7,488 nt of DNA from Gammaproteobacteria bacterium (GTDB lineage: Bacteria > Pseudomonadota > Gammaproteobacteria > SZUA-229): contig JAJRTD010000103.1 of assembly GCA_024278435.1 (NCBI GenBank), positions 1-7,488 of the forward strand, read 5' to 3'. Positions 1 through 7,158 of the stretch are shown here, piece by piece. A program made the position numbers and the translations under genes. The first letter of the stretch is position 1; the number at the start of each line of letters is the position of its first letter. The notes under the pieces were generated by a model. That model saw only the letters and a list, made by a program, of their open reading frames with translations, ran no database searches and had not been told where the DNA came from.

Positions 1-1008
1 AATTCAGATGTGAATACCGTTGCCGGCAATGCCTGCGAAAACTGCCACACACCGCATAATGCAGGCAGTGACCAGCGCATTCTTAACTATGCCGTGGAGG
101 AGAATAACTGTATTCCCTGCCATAACGGTAATGTTGCCAACTTTAATATTGAGGCGGAATTCAATAAATTTGCCCGCCATCCGATCGCAGACACCACCGG
201 TGTCCACGACCCGGCAGAGTCCGTGGTCGTCAACAGTCGCCATGTTGAATGCGTGGACTGCCACAACCCGCATGCCGCCAACGGCAGCAATCCACTCAAT
301 GGCGTACGCGGTATCAACCAGGGCGGCAGCGAAGTCAGCAGCATCAGCCGCACTGAAGAACTGTGCTACCGCTGCCATGGTGACAGCAATAACAAACCAC
401 CGGCCAGAACCGCAAGACAGATCCCGCAGACCAATGTACGGCTGGAATTTGATACCGCCAACCCGTCCTATCACCCGGTAGCCGGCATCGGTAAAAACCC
501 TAACGTGCCCAGCCTGATCCCGCCGCTGACCACCAGCAGCACCATCACCTGCCTGGACTGCCACAATAATGACAACGGCCCCGGCGCCGGTGGCAGCGGA
601 CCCAATGGCCCGCACGGCTCGGTTTACGAGCCCATACTGGAGCGCCAGTATATTACCCAGGACCCGACAACCGAAAGCGCTTCAACCTACGCACTTTGCT
701 ATAAATGCCATGACCGCAACAGTATTCTGGGCAACGACAGTTTCCGCCGGCACAGCCTGCACATTCGAGGCCGGGGCATGGGCGGCGGCATGTACAACCT
801 CAAGACACCCTGCAATGTCTGCCACGATCCGCATGGCATCAGTGCGACACAGGGCAACAGCAGCAATAACAGCAAACTGATTAACTTTGATACCTCGGTG
901 GTATCACCGAATTCATCAGGCATTCTACGTTTTGAATCAACCGGCACCTTTTCCGGCAAGTGCTACCTGAGCTGTCACAATAAAAACCATAACCCGAAAA
1001 CATACTAG
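1..1008 (+). CDS. Octaheme c-type cytochrome, doubled-CXXCH type (5' partial)
   Basis: The reading frame is open to the left edge (N-S-D-V-N-T precede the first possible GTG at 10), so the real start and signal peptide lie outside the window. Numbering from nt 10, CxxCH motifs begin at residues 9, 34, 81, 119, 181, 230 and 268. An eighth site at 318 is CYLSCH, a CxxxCH variant. CENCHTPHN and CNVCHDPHG match the doubled-CXXCH pattern. The segment with GPNGPHGS and the tail with LINFDTSVV and a terminal CxxxCH followed by NKNH resemble, from memory, a family of large multiheme cytochromes common in metal-reducing bacteria. The protein is rich in Asn, Ser and Gly, as exported electron carriers often are. 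Its role is presumably electron transfer in the periplasm or at the cell surface; partner and substrate are unknown. The stop is TAG, and the next cytochrome gene follows 33 bp downstream, probably in the same operon. Cytochrome identity is very sure; specific role is not. Confidence 0.93.
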   Translation, partial: NSDVNTVAGNACENCHTPHNAGSDQRILNYAVEENNCIPCHNGNVANFNIEAEFNKFARHPIADTTGVHDPAESVVVNSRHVECVDCHNPHAANGSNPLNGVRGINQGGSEVSSISRTEELCYRCHGDSNNKPPARTARQIPQTNVRLEFDTANPSYHPVAGIGKNPNVPSLIPPLTTSSTITCLDCHNNDNGPGAGGSGPNGPHGSVYEPILERQYITQDPTTESASTYALCYKCHDRNSILGNDSFRRHSLHIRGRGMGGGMYNLKTPCNVCHDPHGISATQGNSSNNSKLINFDTSVVSPNSSGILRFESTGTFSGKCYLSCHNKNHNPKTY

Positions 1009-1041
1009 GGTTGTTGAATCTGCCTTGAGCAGGAATTATTT

Positions 1042-2088
1042 ATGAAGCGAAAGCCAGTAAAAAATGACAACCATCCAATTCGATTGTTATCGTTTTTATG
1101 GCTTTTCGTCTGCCTGACACAGACAGCTATGGCAACATCCACCGACAATAAGGGAACAGCAAAGCAAAGCAGTAGCGAACAGAAAGCCGCTATCAGCTTG
1201 CAACAGGTCGAAACCATCCCCTGCCTGTTGCAGTCGGGCAAACTGCAATTAAACGATATACCGGACCCGCACTGGAGAAAAGACGGCTGCATTGCCTGTC
1301 ATACAAGCGCAACCAGCCCCGGCAAAAACAACCTTCGCCATAAAGATGTAGAGAAAACCTGTTACAACTGCCACTCCCCTGCCTTTGACCACCGCTACAT
1401 CCACCCGGCCGATGTTCGCCCGGACAAAAAAATGCTGTCAGGCATGGACAAAACCATGCGTCAGCAGCTGAAAAAAAGCAAAAACACCATAAGCTGCACC
1501 ACCTGCCATGACCTTACCCTGCAATGCAAATCAGACACCAAAAACCATAAGCTGACCAATCCGAAATTTTTCCGCAACGGTCCCTTTGCAAGCCGCAGCC
1601 AGCTGTGTTTTTTATGCCATGACAAGGATCAGTATCAGCGCCTTAATCCGCATGATCAAATCGATAAACAGGGAAAGCTGCGGCCTGAAAAATGCCGCGT
1701 CTGTCATGCCGACCCCGTGGAAAGACTGGCCCACATAACAGATACCGACCAGCTGGTATTTAATGCCAGAGAATCATTATCTACCATGTGCTGGGGATGC
1801 CACCCGTGGACCCCGCATCCCGGCGGACAGTTTACTTTTTTCAGGAACCAGGCCGGCCCGCAGCATCTGGTAAAACCACCTGAAAAGATAAAACGGCGGC
1901 TGGATAAAATGTCCGAACAAAACATGGTGGCTTTCCCCCTTGAGCCGGGAAGCGGAAAAGTCTTTTGTGGAACCTGTCATAACGTGCATCAAAAAGGCGT
2001 GATAAAAAATCCTGAAAAAGCCAAGGGTGCTGGCAGCAAAAAACGGCTGAGAGCTGAAGATATCTGTGAATACTGTCACCTGAAATAA
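1042..2088 (+). CDS. Periplasmic octaheme c-type cytochrome
   Basis: This 348-residue protein starts at an ATG preceded by AGGA at 1031-1034, a good ribosome-binding site. A basic N-terminus, a hydrophobic core (about residues 14-28) and an A-M-A/T junction near residue 31 form a Sec signal peptide. Eight CxxCH sites follow, at residues 83, 107, 152, 189, 218, 250, 309 and 342 (CIACH, CYNCH, CTTCH, CFLCH, CRVCH, CWGCH, CGTCH, CEYCH). The last is four residues from the C-terminus. The chain is lysine-rich, unlike the Asn/Ser-rich product upstream, so the two may dock electrostatically (inference). No catalytic signature, porin or membrane anchor is visible, which suggests a soluble periplasmic electron carrier. 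With eight hemes it is shorter in heme count than decaheme MtrA/DmsE proteins, and I do not assign it there. It lies between two other cytochrome genes in an apparent operon. Confidence 0.93.
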   Translation: MKRKPVKNDNHPIRLLSFLWLFVCLTQTAMATSTDNKGTAKQSSSEQKAAISLQQVETIPCLLQSGKLQLNDIPDPHWRKDGCIACHTSATSPGKNNLRHKDVEKTCYNCHSPAFDHRYIHPADVRPDKKMLSGMDKTMRQQLKKSKNTISCTTCHDLTLQCKSDTKNHKLTNPKFFRNGPFASRSQLCFLCHDKDQYQRLNPHDQIDKQGKLRPEKCRVCHADPVERLAHITDTDQLVFNARESLSTMCWGCHPWTPHPGGQFTFFRNQAGPQHLVKPPEKIKRRLDKMSEQNMVAFPLEPGSGKVFCGTCHNVHQKGVIKNPEKAKGAGSKKRLRAEDICEYCHLK

Positions 2089-2097
2089 ATAGAGACG

Positions 2098-2856
2098 ATG
2101 TTATTTTTAAACACTGAAAACTCAAACCATAAAAACCGGTCAGAATGCAGTCTGAAACGGCAGGCAAAACACAGCAATGCCATATCTGCCCGCACAGCTA
2201 GCAGCCTCACTTCGCCCCTGTTATTTTTATCTGTATTTTTATTAAACTGCAGCATGGTGTATGCCGGCAGCATGAAAGGCACCGCACACGACCTCGCCAG
2301 CAAGGGTTTTGGCATGGGTGAAAACTGTATCATCTGCCATACGCCGCATAATTCAGATATTTCAGTAACCCTGACACCGTTGTGGAGCCATGAACCGTCA
2401 TCTTCTACGTTTAACATGTATTTTACCGAGGATGCCAACACCAGCACACGGCCCACCGGCGCATCCAAGTTATGCCTTTCATGCCATGACGGGGTTTCCG
2501 CTATCGACAGGTTCGGTGGCCGGACCACAGGCAAGTTCCTCAGCGACAACACCAGGAAAAACAGCAGTAACGTGCAGTCCGACAGCCACCCGGTCTCGAT
2601 TACCTTTGATTCCGCCATGGCTGCCGAAAATCCCAGCTTGTATGACCCGGCTGCAACAACCATCACCATCGGTGCCGGTAGCGGAAAAACGCGCACCGGC
2701 ACTATTGACGAACTGCTGCTATCCAATGGCAAGATACAATGTAACTCCTGTCATGATGTACATAATAATGTTGTCGGGCCTGACGGAAAAGACCAGCCGT
2801 TCCTGAAAATAACCAAGGCCCGCAGTGAGATTTGCCTGACCTGCCATAACAAATAA
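2098..2856 (+). CDS. Exported tetraheme c-type cytochrome (CxxCHTPHN type)
   Basis: This 252-residue protein has four CxxCH sites, at residues 77 (CIICHTPHN), 126 (CLSCHDG), 215 (CNSCHDVHN) and 246 (CLTCHNK, close to the C-terminus). A conserved-looking His-Pro-Val-Ser segment lies between the second and third sites. The arrangement (HDLASKG before the first heme, LCLSCHDG, HPVSI, QCNSCHDVHN, ICLTCH) matches, from memory, a family of small tetraheme cytochromes frequent in Desulfuromonadia and some gammaproteobacteria. The signal peptide is odd: about 36 polar residues precede the hydrophobic core, with likely cleavage after V-Y-A near residue 56. No closer in-frame ATG, GTG or TTG start exists before the core. 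The start lies 9 bp after the upstream stop, with only a weak purine stretch (AGAGAC, 2091-2096) before it, so translational coupling is likely. Role: periplasmic or secreted electron transfer, partner unknown. Confidence 0.9.
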   Translation: MLFLNTENSNHKNRSECSLKRQAKHSNAISARTASSLTSPLLFLSVFLLNCSMVYAGSMKGTAHDLASKGFGMGENCIICHTPHNSDISVTLTPLWSHEPSSSTFNMYFTEDANTSTRPTGASKLCLSCHDGVSAIDRFGGRTTGKFLSDNTRKNSSNVQSDSHPVSITFDSAMAAENPSLYDPAATTITIGAGSGKTRTGTIDELLLSNGKIQCNSCHDVHNNVVGPDGKDQPFLKITKARSEICLTCHNK

Positions 2857-2866
2857 AGCAGAATAA

Positions 2867-2896
2867 TTTACAGCGAATAAAAACTTCGACTACGAT
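2867..2896 (+). promoter_or_regulatory. Possible sigma-70-type promoter upstream of the OB-domain gene
   Basis: In the 98-bp gap after the tetraheme gene, TTTACA (2867-2872) matches five of six bases of the -35 consensus. TACGAT (2891-2896), 18 bp further on, matches four of six of the -10. A 6-bp inverted repeat (TTCGAC 2885-2890, GTCGAA 2903-2908) overlaps the -10 and could be an operator or a small hairpin. Such matches arise by chance in AT-rich gaps, so this is tentative. It would allow the gene starting at 2955 to be expressed separately from the cytochromes. Confidence 0.25.
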
Positions 2897-2954
2897 TTTG
2901 TTGTCGAACCATGTAATATCCAACCAGTTTATCTAAAATAAAAAAGGAAATAAC

Positions 2955-3692
2955 GTGCGTATCAAACAACTTTTCAACCTGGTTTTATTCACCTCACTGA
3001 TCACTACCGGTTACATGGGCAGTGAAGCCGTTGCCTCAGCCGCAGAAAACAACGCGGCCGGAAAAGCCGCAATGCACCACTCCGGCATTTTCAGTGGCGA
3101 GCTGATAGAAACGTTTAACTCCGGCGGCTACACCTATGTCCATCTGAACACAGATAAAGGCCCGGTCTGGGCAGCAGGCCCGATCACCACCATTAAAAAA
3201 GGTGACAAGGTCAGCTTTACCGGCAAAGTCGCCATGATCGATTTTTACAGCAAGTCTCTGGACCGTACCTTCGATAACATCTACTTTGTTGGCGAATACT
3301 ATGTCAATGGCATAAAAGCCGCTACCATGACGGTCGACCCGCATAAGAATGTCAAGGGCAAGCAGCCAGGCGCACTCAAATCATTTACAAAAGCTGCCAA
3401 TGGTCAGGACATCGCCGGCATACTGAAGAACAAAGACTCGCTGGCAGGCAAAACCGTAAAAATCCGCGGCCAGGTAAGCAAATACACTGCCAAGGTTATG
3501 GGGAAAAACTGGATTCATGTTCGTGACAGCAGCAGCGATCAGGACATCACCATTATCACCGATGCGACAGCCAAAATGGATGACATCATTGTTGCCGAAG
3601 GCAAGTTGGTGCTTAACAAGGACTATGGCTACGGCTATGTCTACGATGTGCTTATTGAAAACGCGAAGGTATCCGTTGAACCCGAAAAATAG
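2955..3692 (+). CDS. Secreted tandem OB-domain protein, NrfJ-related
   Basis: This 245-residue protein starts at GTG, chosen because AAAAAGGA (2941-2948) lies six bases upstream and the codons that follow encode a signal peptide (core about residues 6-20, cleavage near A-V-A-S-A at 25-30). The mature chain has two similar beta-rich units. Unit one (about 44-125) has GGYTYVHL, then GPVWAAGP, then KKGDKVSFTGKV. Unit two (about 163-242) has GKTVKIRGQVSKY, GKNWIHVRD, a 'DITIITDA' strand and KDYGYGYVYDVLIENA. From memory, these are the hallmarks of the OB-fold/NrfJ-related proteins that often sit beside multiheme cytochrome and nitrite reductase genes. It contains no cysteine, so it binds no c-heme and is not a lipoprotein here. 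The molecular function of the family is not firmly known; a metal-binding, folding or assembly role in the periplasm is inference. It is last on the plus strand before a convergent operon. Confidence 0.8.
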   Translation: MRIKQLFNLVLFTSLITTGYMGSEAVASAAENNAAGKAAMHHSGIFSGELIETFNSGGYTYVHLNTDKGPVWAAGPITTIKKGDKVSFTGKVAMIDFYSKSLDRTFDNIYFVGEYYVNGIKAATMTVDPHKNVKGKQPGALKSFTKAANGQDIAGILKNKDSLAGKTVKIRGQVSKYTAKVMGKNWIHVRDSSSDQDITIITDATAKMDDIIVAEGKLVLNKDYGYGYVYDVLIENAKVSVEPEK

Positions 3693-3702
3693 CAGAGAGC
3701 CC

Positions 3703-3769
3703 GGCTGCTTTGCACAAGCCTTTTCTCAGTAGTCAAAGCAGCCTGCCGCCACCAATGCCGGCAGGCTGC
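3703..3769. terminator. Overlapping hairpins between convergent operons, probable terminator
   Basis: Two perfect inverted repeats overlap here. GGCTGCTTTG (3703-3712) pairs with CAAAGCAGCC (3734-3743), giving 10 bp with a 21-nt loop. GCAGCCTGCCG (3738-3748) pairs with CGGCAGGCTGC (3759-3769), giving 11 bp with a 10-nt loop. They share 3738-3743, so only one can form at a time. Position, between the stop codons of convergent genes, supports transcription termination in both directions. Neither strand shows a good T-run after the stem (only TTTG on the minus side), so classical intrinsic termination is not certain. Confidence 0.5.
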
Positions 3770-3817
3770 ATAAGCAAAGTATTCAACCGTTAGCAGGGAG
3801 AAACCCTGTCCACCAGG

Positions 3818-5389
3818 CTACGCTTTTTCAATAACCTTTTCCGGCTCTAACGGAAAATCAATCTTCCGTAAACTTCTCGATTCAGCCAACTCGCGCTCGA
3901 TCAGGTCCATGGTGGCGCGGCCGATGTATTCACTGTTTTTATCCATCGAAGCGGCAGCCTTTAAATAGCTGCGGGCAATAATGCCGCCCAGCGGTTTGGG
4001 ATTATAGAGCAGGCGCTTGATGACGAAGGGATTAAAGGTCAGCGGGTTATAGTTCCTGTTGAGGTAACCCTGTTTAATCAGCAGCTTTTCGACCGGGGTG
4101 CCGGGCTGTATACCGATAAAAAAGATAAACGGCAGAACATTCTCGCGACCGAACATCTGATAAAGGTCCTTTATCCGGTTGATGGTTTTCTGCAGCGTTA
4201 AACGGGTTTCACCCGGTGCGTTCAGCGGTATATATAATTTAACCTTCTGGTTGGTGTAACCGGCGTCCTTGAACATCTGGAAAGCCTGCATCTGCTGCTC
4301 CAGTTTATAACCCAGGGTCAGGCTGTTGATCACTTCCTGGGTTCCGGTAAATGACAGGTCAAGACTGGCAAGCCCGCTATCCAGCATTTTTTTCGCCAGC
4401 GCCGCGGTCAGATAATTCAGCCGCAGGTAACCGGTCCACTCAATTTTCAAACCACGCCGCAATATCTCATCAAGGATTTCCTCAACGTGATAGGTGCTGC
4501 GCCGCGTGGAACAGAACTGGGCATCGGTAAACCAGATCTTTCTGACGCCATAGCGGGTATTCAACGACTCGATTTCATCAACGATTTCAACCGGGTCACG
4601 GTAGCGTTGTTCATGCCCTTCTATCTGATTGTACAAACAGAAATGGCACTGGTAGGGACATCCGCGCTTGGTGTGCACGCCGACATAATCATCGGTATAT
4701 TGCTTGATTTCAGGAAAGATGGATTCAACATAATCAAAATCAACGGCTGTCAGTTTTTTCAGGTCAAAGTTTTCAGTTCTGCTGGAGCTGGTGATCCCTC
4801 CCCTTTCATCCTTGTAATACCATTCACCAACGACTGTACTGTCACCATCGACAATTGACAGCATAGTCGGCTCGCCTTCACCAACTGCAACCACGGTATT
4901 GACCGGGCAGTGTTTTATAACATACTTTCCAAAAATAGAAACCGCGGTACCGCCGACCACAATTTTTGATTCAGGCAACAGCTGGCGAACCAGCTTCATA
5001 TAGGTGAAGTTGCGAAAACGGCTGGCCGTATACTCATAGATAATGGAAACCGCATCAATGGCCGCTTTAAACCGGCGCCAGAGGTTTGGTGAGTAATCAA
5101 ACTGCATCACCACATCCAGCGCATCATCTTCAGGGTGCGGACCGAATGACTGCATATTACGCCAGGAAAAAGCGACCATATCCGGCTGCATTGCCTGTAT
5201 GCGTTGCTTTAACACCTGTTTACGCTGTTTGGCCGGAACTATCGCCAGATCCAGCAGTTCCTGCTTTATATCCGGTCGCTGCTTGTGAATGTAATCAGCC
5301 ACATAAATAACTCCGCCGGGGTATATTTTCCAGCAGGGAAGGCGCACATAGAGCACCTTTTTTATCCTGTTATTTACTGATTCATTCAT
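3818..5389 (-). CDS. B12-binding-type radical SAM protein
   Basis: The protein is 523 residues from the start at 5389. CxxxCxxC (R-G-C-P-Y-Q-C-H-F-C, cysteines at 244, 248 and 251) is the radical SAM [4Fe-4S] site. About 190 N-terminal residues look like the Rossmann-type B12-binding domain of this class: YPGGVIYVADYI, D-M-V-A-F-S, VVGGTAVS and GEGEPTM in the usual order. The cobalamin-ligating DxHxxG motif is not evident, as in many members. A TIM-barrel-like part follows, with KIWFTDAQF, GYLRLNY and LYIPLNAPGET, then a C-terminal tail of about 100 residues. A longer start at 5437 abuts the preceding stop (TAGATG) but has no ribosome-binding site, whereas the 5389 start has GAAGGA six bases upstream. 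It is the last gene of an operon with cytochrome b, a triheme cytochrome c and an IalB-like protein. The substrate is unknown; modification of a cofactor, lipid or protein of the electron-transfer system is inference. Confidence 0.9.
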   Translation of the reverse strand: MNESVNNRIKKVLYVRLPCWKIYPGGVIYVADYIHKQRPDIKQELLDLAIVPAKQRKQVLKQRIQAMQPDMVAFSWRNMQSFGPHPEDDALDVVMQFDYSPNLWRRFKAAIDAVSIIYEYTASRFRNFTYMKLVRQLLPESKIVVGGTAVSIFGKYVIKHCPVNTVVAVGEGEPTMLSIVDGDSTVVGEWYYKDERGGITSSSRTENFDLKKLTAVDFDYVESIFPEIKQYTDDYVGVHTKRGCPYQCHFCLYNQIEGHEQRYRDPVEIVDEIESLNTRYGVRKIWFTDAQFCSTRRSTYHVEEILDEILRRGLKIEWTGYLRLNYLTAALAKKMLDSGLASLDLSFTGTQEVINSLTLGYKLEQQMQAFQMFKDAGYTNQKVKLYIPLNAPGETRLTLQKTINRIKDLYQMFGRENVLPFIFFIGIQPGTPVEKLLIKQGYLNRNYNPLTFNPFVIKRLLYNPKPLGGIIARSYLKAAASMDKNSEYIGRATMDLIERELAESRSLRKIDFPLEPEKVIEKA

Positions 5390-5395
5390 AATGAT

Positions 5396-5401
5396 TCCTT
5401 C
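5396..5401 (-). promoter_or_regulatory. Ribosome-binding site deciding the radical SAM start
   Basis: On the minus strand GAAGGA lies six bases before the ATG at 5389-5387. The alternative in-frame ATG at 5437, directly after the upstream TAG, has only CAGCAG before it. The strong site favours the shorter protein, which begins M-N-E-S-V-N-N. Confidence 0.7.
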
Positions 5402-5437
5402 ATCTGTTTTGATATCCGTTTTGACCTTTATGGCCAT

Positions 5438-6220
5438 CTACTGCTGTGACGACTGGAATGGCTGCTCCATACAATGGGAAAACATCAGGTATTTTTCGGC
5501 ACGTGGAACATAGGGAAGCTGTTTTTTCGGGATGTTATATACCTGCTCAACAAGCTCGCCGAAATTATGATCAATAAAGGAGTAGCCCGTCTGCGGTATC
5601 AGGTGCAAAACATTTTTATAGCTCTCACCTTTAAGGCGATACTGCATTGCCTGAATGCTTATATTGGTTGTCAGCAGGCAGTAAAGTTCACGATCCTTTT
5701 TATGCTTCAGCAACCAGCCGGGATCAAGACTGCCGATTTCATTGGCAATGAGCAGGTCATTGAGTGCAACTGTAAAGCCTTTCAATGAAAACGGAACTTT
5801 TTTGGAGATGGTTTTACCGCCGGACACCTGAAAATCAAAATATATCGTCATCGTCAGGCCAGCAATCATCTGTGAAAGATAGCTATGCTTTTGCTCATCA
5901 TTCAGTTCGATGCGGACAATGCTCTGGTCCGGACGCTTTTCCAGAAAGGTAAGCCATCCTGATTCCTTCGGACCACGGTCTATGCGAATTTTAACCGGCA
6001 GTGTTTTGTCCGGTGGCGGGCTGTCGGTTTTCAGGATAAGCAGGATTTGTGCCGCTTCTTCGTAATAGGCAACCAGTAGCTCATGCTGGTCTGCATTCAC
6101 TGTTTTTATCCAGTAGGCACCATTTGATGATACAAGCGTCCAGTTATCGGCTGCACTGTTTCCTGCCAGCGCCTGGCCGATTAACATAAACAACAAAAAT
6201 CCTGTTACATTTCTTCGCAT
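5438..6220 (-). CDS. Exported protein, possibly IalB-like; function unknown
   Basis: This 260-residue protein has a clear signal peptide (R-R at the N-terminus, core residues 7-17, cleavage after A-L-A at 19). The mature chain contains an internal segment with K-I-R-I-D-R-G-P, then I-E-L-N-D-E, a hydrophobic strand (residues 117-130) and VPFSLKGFTVALNDL (142-156). The last feature resembles the C-terminal '.PLSLxGFTxAL..L' of the invasion-associated locus B (IalB) family, but this assignment is from memory and weak. About 100 further residues follow that I do not recognise. There are only two cysteines (181 and 250) and no heme motif. Upstream GGACAGG is a modest ribosome-binding site. The gene sits 47 bp after the triheme cytochrome gene and directly before the radical SAM frame, so co-transcription is likely. 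A periplasmic accessory or assembly role is inference. Confidence 0.8.
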   Translation of the reverse strand: MRRNVTGFLLFMLIGQALAGNSAADNWTLVSSNGAYWIKTVNADQHELLVAYYEEAAQILLILKTDSPPPDKTLPVKIRIDRGPKESGWLTFLEKRPDQSIVRIELNDEQKHSYLSQMIAGLTMTIYFDFQVSGGKTISKKVPFSLKGFTVALNDLLIANEIGSLDPGWLLKHKKDRELYCLLTTNISIQAMQYRLKGESYKNVLHLIPQTGYSFIDHNFGELVEQVYNIPKKQLPYVPRAEKYLMFSHCMEQPFQSSQQ

Positions 6221-6267
6221 GAAGCCTGTCCATCGTTATTATAAGTATTCCAGCTACAACCGTTATC

Positions 6268-7158
6268 TCAATCATCCCCGGGGGTCAGGAAATTGGGAAT
6301 GTAGAACTCCTTGTATTTATCAATCATGCCGACAACCGCCGTATTGGTAAGCTCATCAACCCTGCGTGGCGGATAACCCAGCGCGGCAAACGGAATATAG
6401 GGATCCTTTTCCTGGTGACACTGGTTGCACTCAATCGGGTCTTTATTAATGTCTTTATGCATTAATTTTTTCATCTGTGATTTTTGCTTCTGGCTTAACT
6501 GCCTCTCTTCTTTAAGATAGCGCTCGACAAAAGCCTTGTCCTTGTCGCCATGCAGGAAGCTGAAGCTATCGCCCTCAATAGTACCGGGGGCAATTTTTGC
6601 ACCGTAGTTACCATAAGTCGGATAAAAAGCACTGTCTGCCGTGGCAAATGATTTTTCTATTTCAACAAGTGCTGCGGGATTCTCGGCAGGCTTGCCGGTG
6701 TTCTTGTCATACCAGCGAAAAACCAGCTTCTCGTCCTTTTTTTCGGGGCGGATATGGCAGGTCTCACAGGCGACATAGAAAGCATGCATATTAAGGAAAC
6801 TGCGCACCTCCTTGGACTTGTCATGAGGAACATTACCATGACACAACACGCAGTTACTGGCATTGTCCTGCTGCCGCTCAAATCCGATATGGTGAAAACG
6901 GCCTTCAATATAGGGCTGCTCAATTACCCGGTAGCCAAGATCTATGCGGCTCTTTTTACCCTGCTCCGCAATCAGGCTGACGAACATGCGTTCCTCATCC
7001 GTGCCTGCCTTACCCATTTCCTTGAGGGAAACCTCAGCCTGCTCCTTACCTTCGAAGCCAAACACCAGTGGATACATGAAATTTCCGTACCACACCGTAA
7101 AGGCCATGAGAAAAACAACATACCCCTTGAAAATCAGCGCCTTGAAAAACTTCACCAT
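6268..7158 (-). CDS. Membrane-anchored triheme c-type cytochrome
   Basis: This 296-residue protein has an uncleaved-looking N-terminal membrane segment (about residues 8-35, no AxA site), which anchors a periplasmic domain. CxxCH sites occur at residues 103 (CVLCHGNVPH), 131 (CETCHIRP) and 244 (CNQCHQ). Several other histidines (H89, H90, H112, H125, H203, H234) could serve as distal ligands. The first third includes a charged helix region before the hemes. Its ATG overlaps by 7 bp the end of the cytochrome b gene and is preceded by GGGGAGG, so the two are translated together and very likely form one complex. Role (inference from the pair): the c subunit takes electrons from, or gives them to, the cytochrome b quinone site and exchanges them with periplasmic cytochromes such as those encoded on the plus strand. 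It is not an obvious NapC/NirT protein, which would normally have four or more hemes in a different spacing. Confidence 0.9.
   Translation of the reverse strand: MVKFFKALIFKGYVVFLMAFTVWYGNFMYPLVFGFEGKEQAEVSLKEMGKAGTDEERMFVSLIAEQGKKSRIDLGYRVIEQPYIEGRFHHIGFERQQDNASNCVLCHGNVPHDKSKEVRSFLNMHAFYVACETCHIRPEKKDEKLVFRWYDKNTGKPAENPAALVEIEKSFATADSAFYPTYGNYGAKIAPGTIEGDSFSFLHGDKDKAFVERYLKEERQLSQKQKSQMKKLMHKDINKDPIECNQCHQEKDPYIPFAALGYPPRRVDELTNTAVVGMIDKYKEFYIPNFLTPGDD

Noticed and set aside
4..615. Long minus-strand open frame opposite the first cytochrome
   Set aside because: The plus strand here encodes four or more regularly spaced CxxCH motifs. The minus-frame product is Ala/Val-rich with no domain, a typical antisense shadow.
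1..1008. Start of the first cytochrome at GTG 10
   Set aside because: No signal peptide follows this codon and the frame is open to the left edge. A c-type cytochrome needs an export signal, so the true start is upstream of the window.
2076..2732. 218-codon minus-strand open frame opposite the tetraheme cytochrome
   Set aside because: It overlaps a gene with a signal peptide and four heme sites, and shows no recognisable features of its own.
3794..3808. Small hairpin CAGGG/CCCTG just past the radical SAM stop
   Set aside because: The stem is only 5 bp and has no T-run on the minus strand. The larger hairpins at 3703-3769 are a better candidate for the transcript end.
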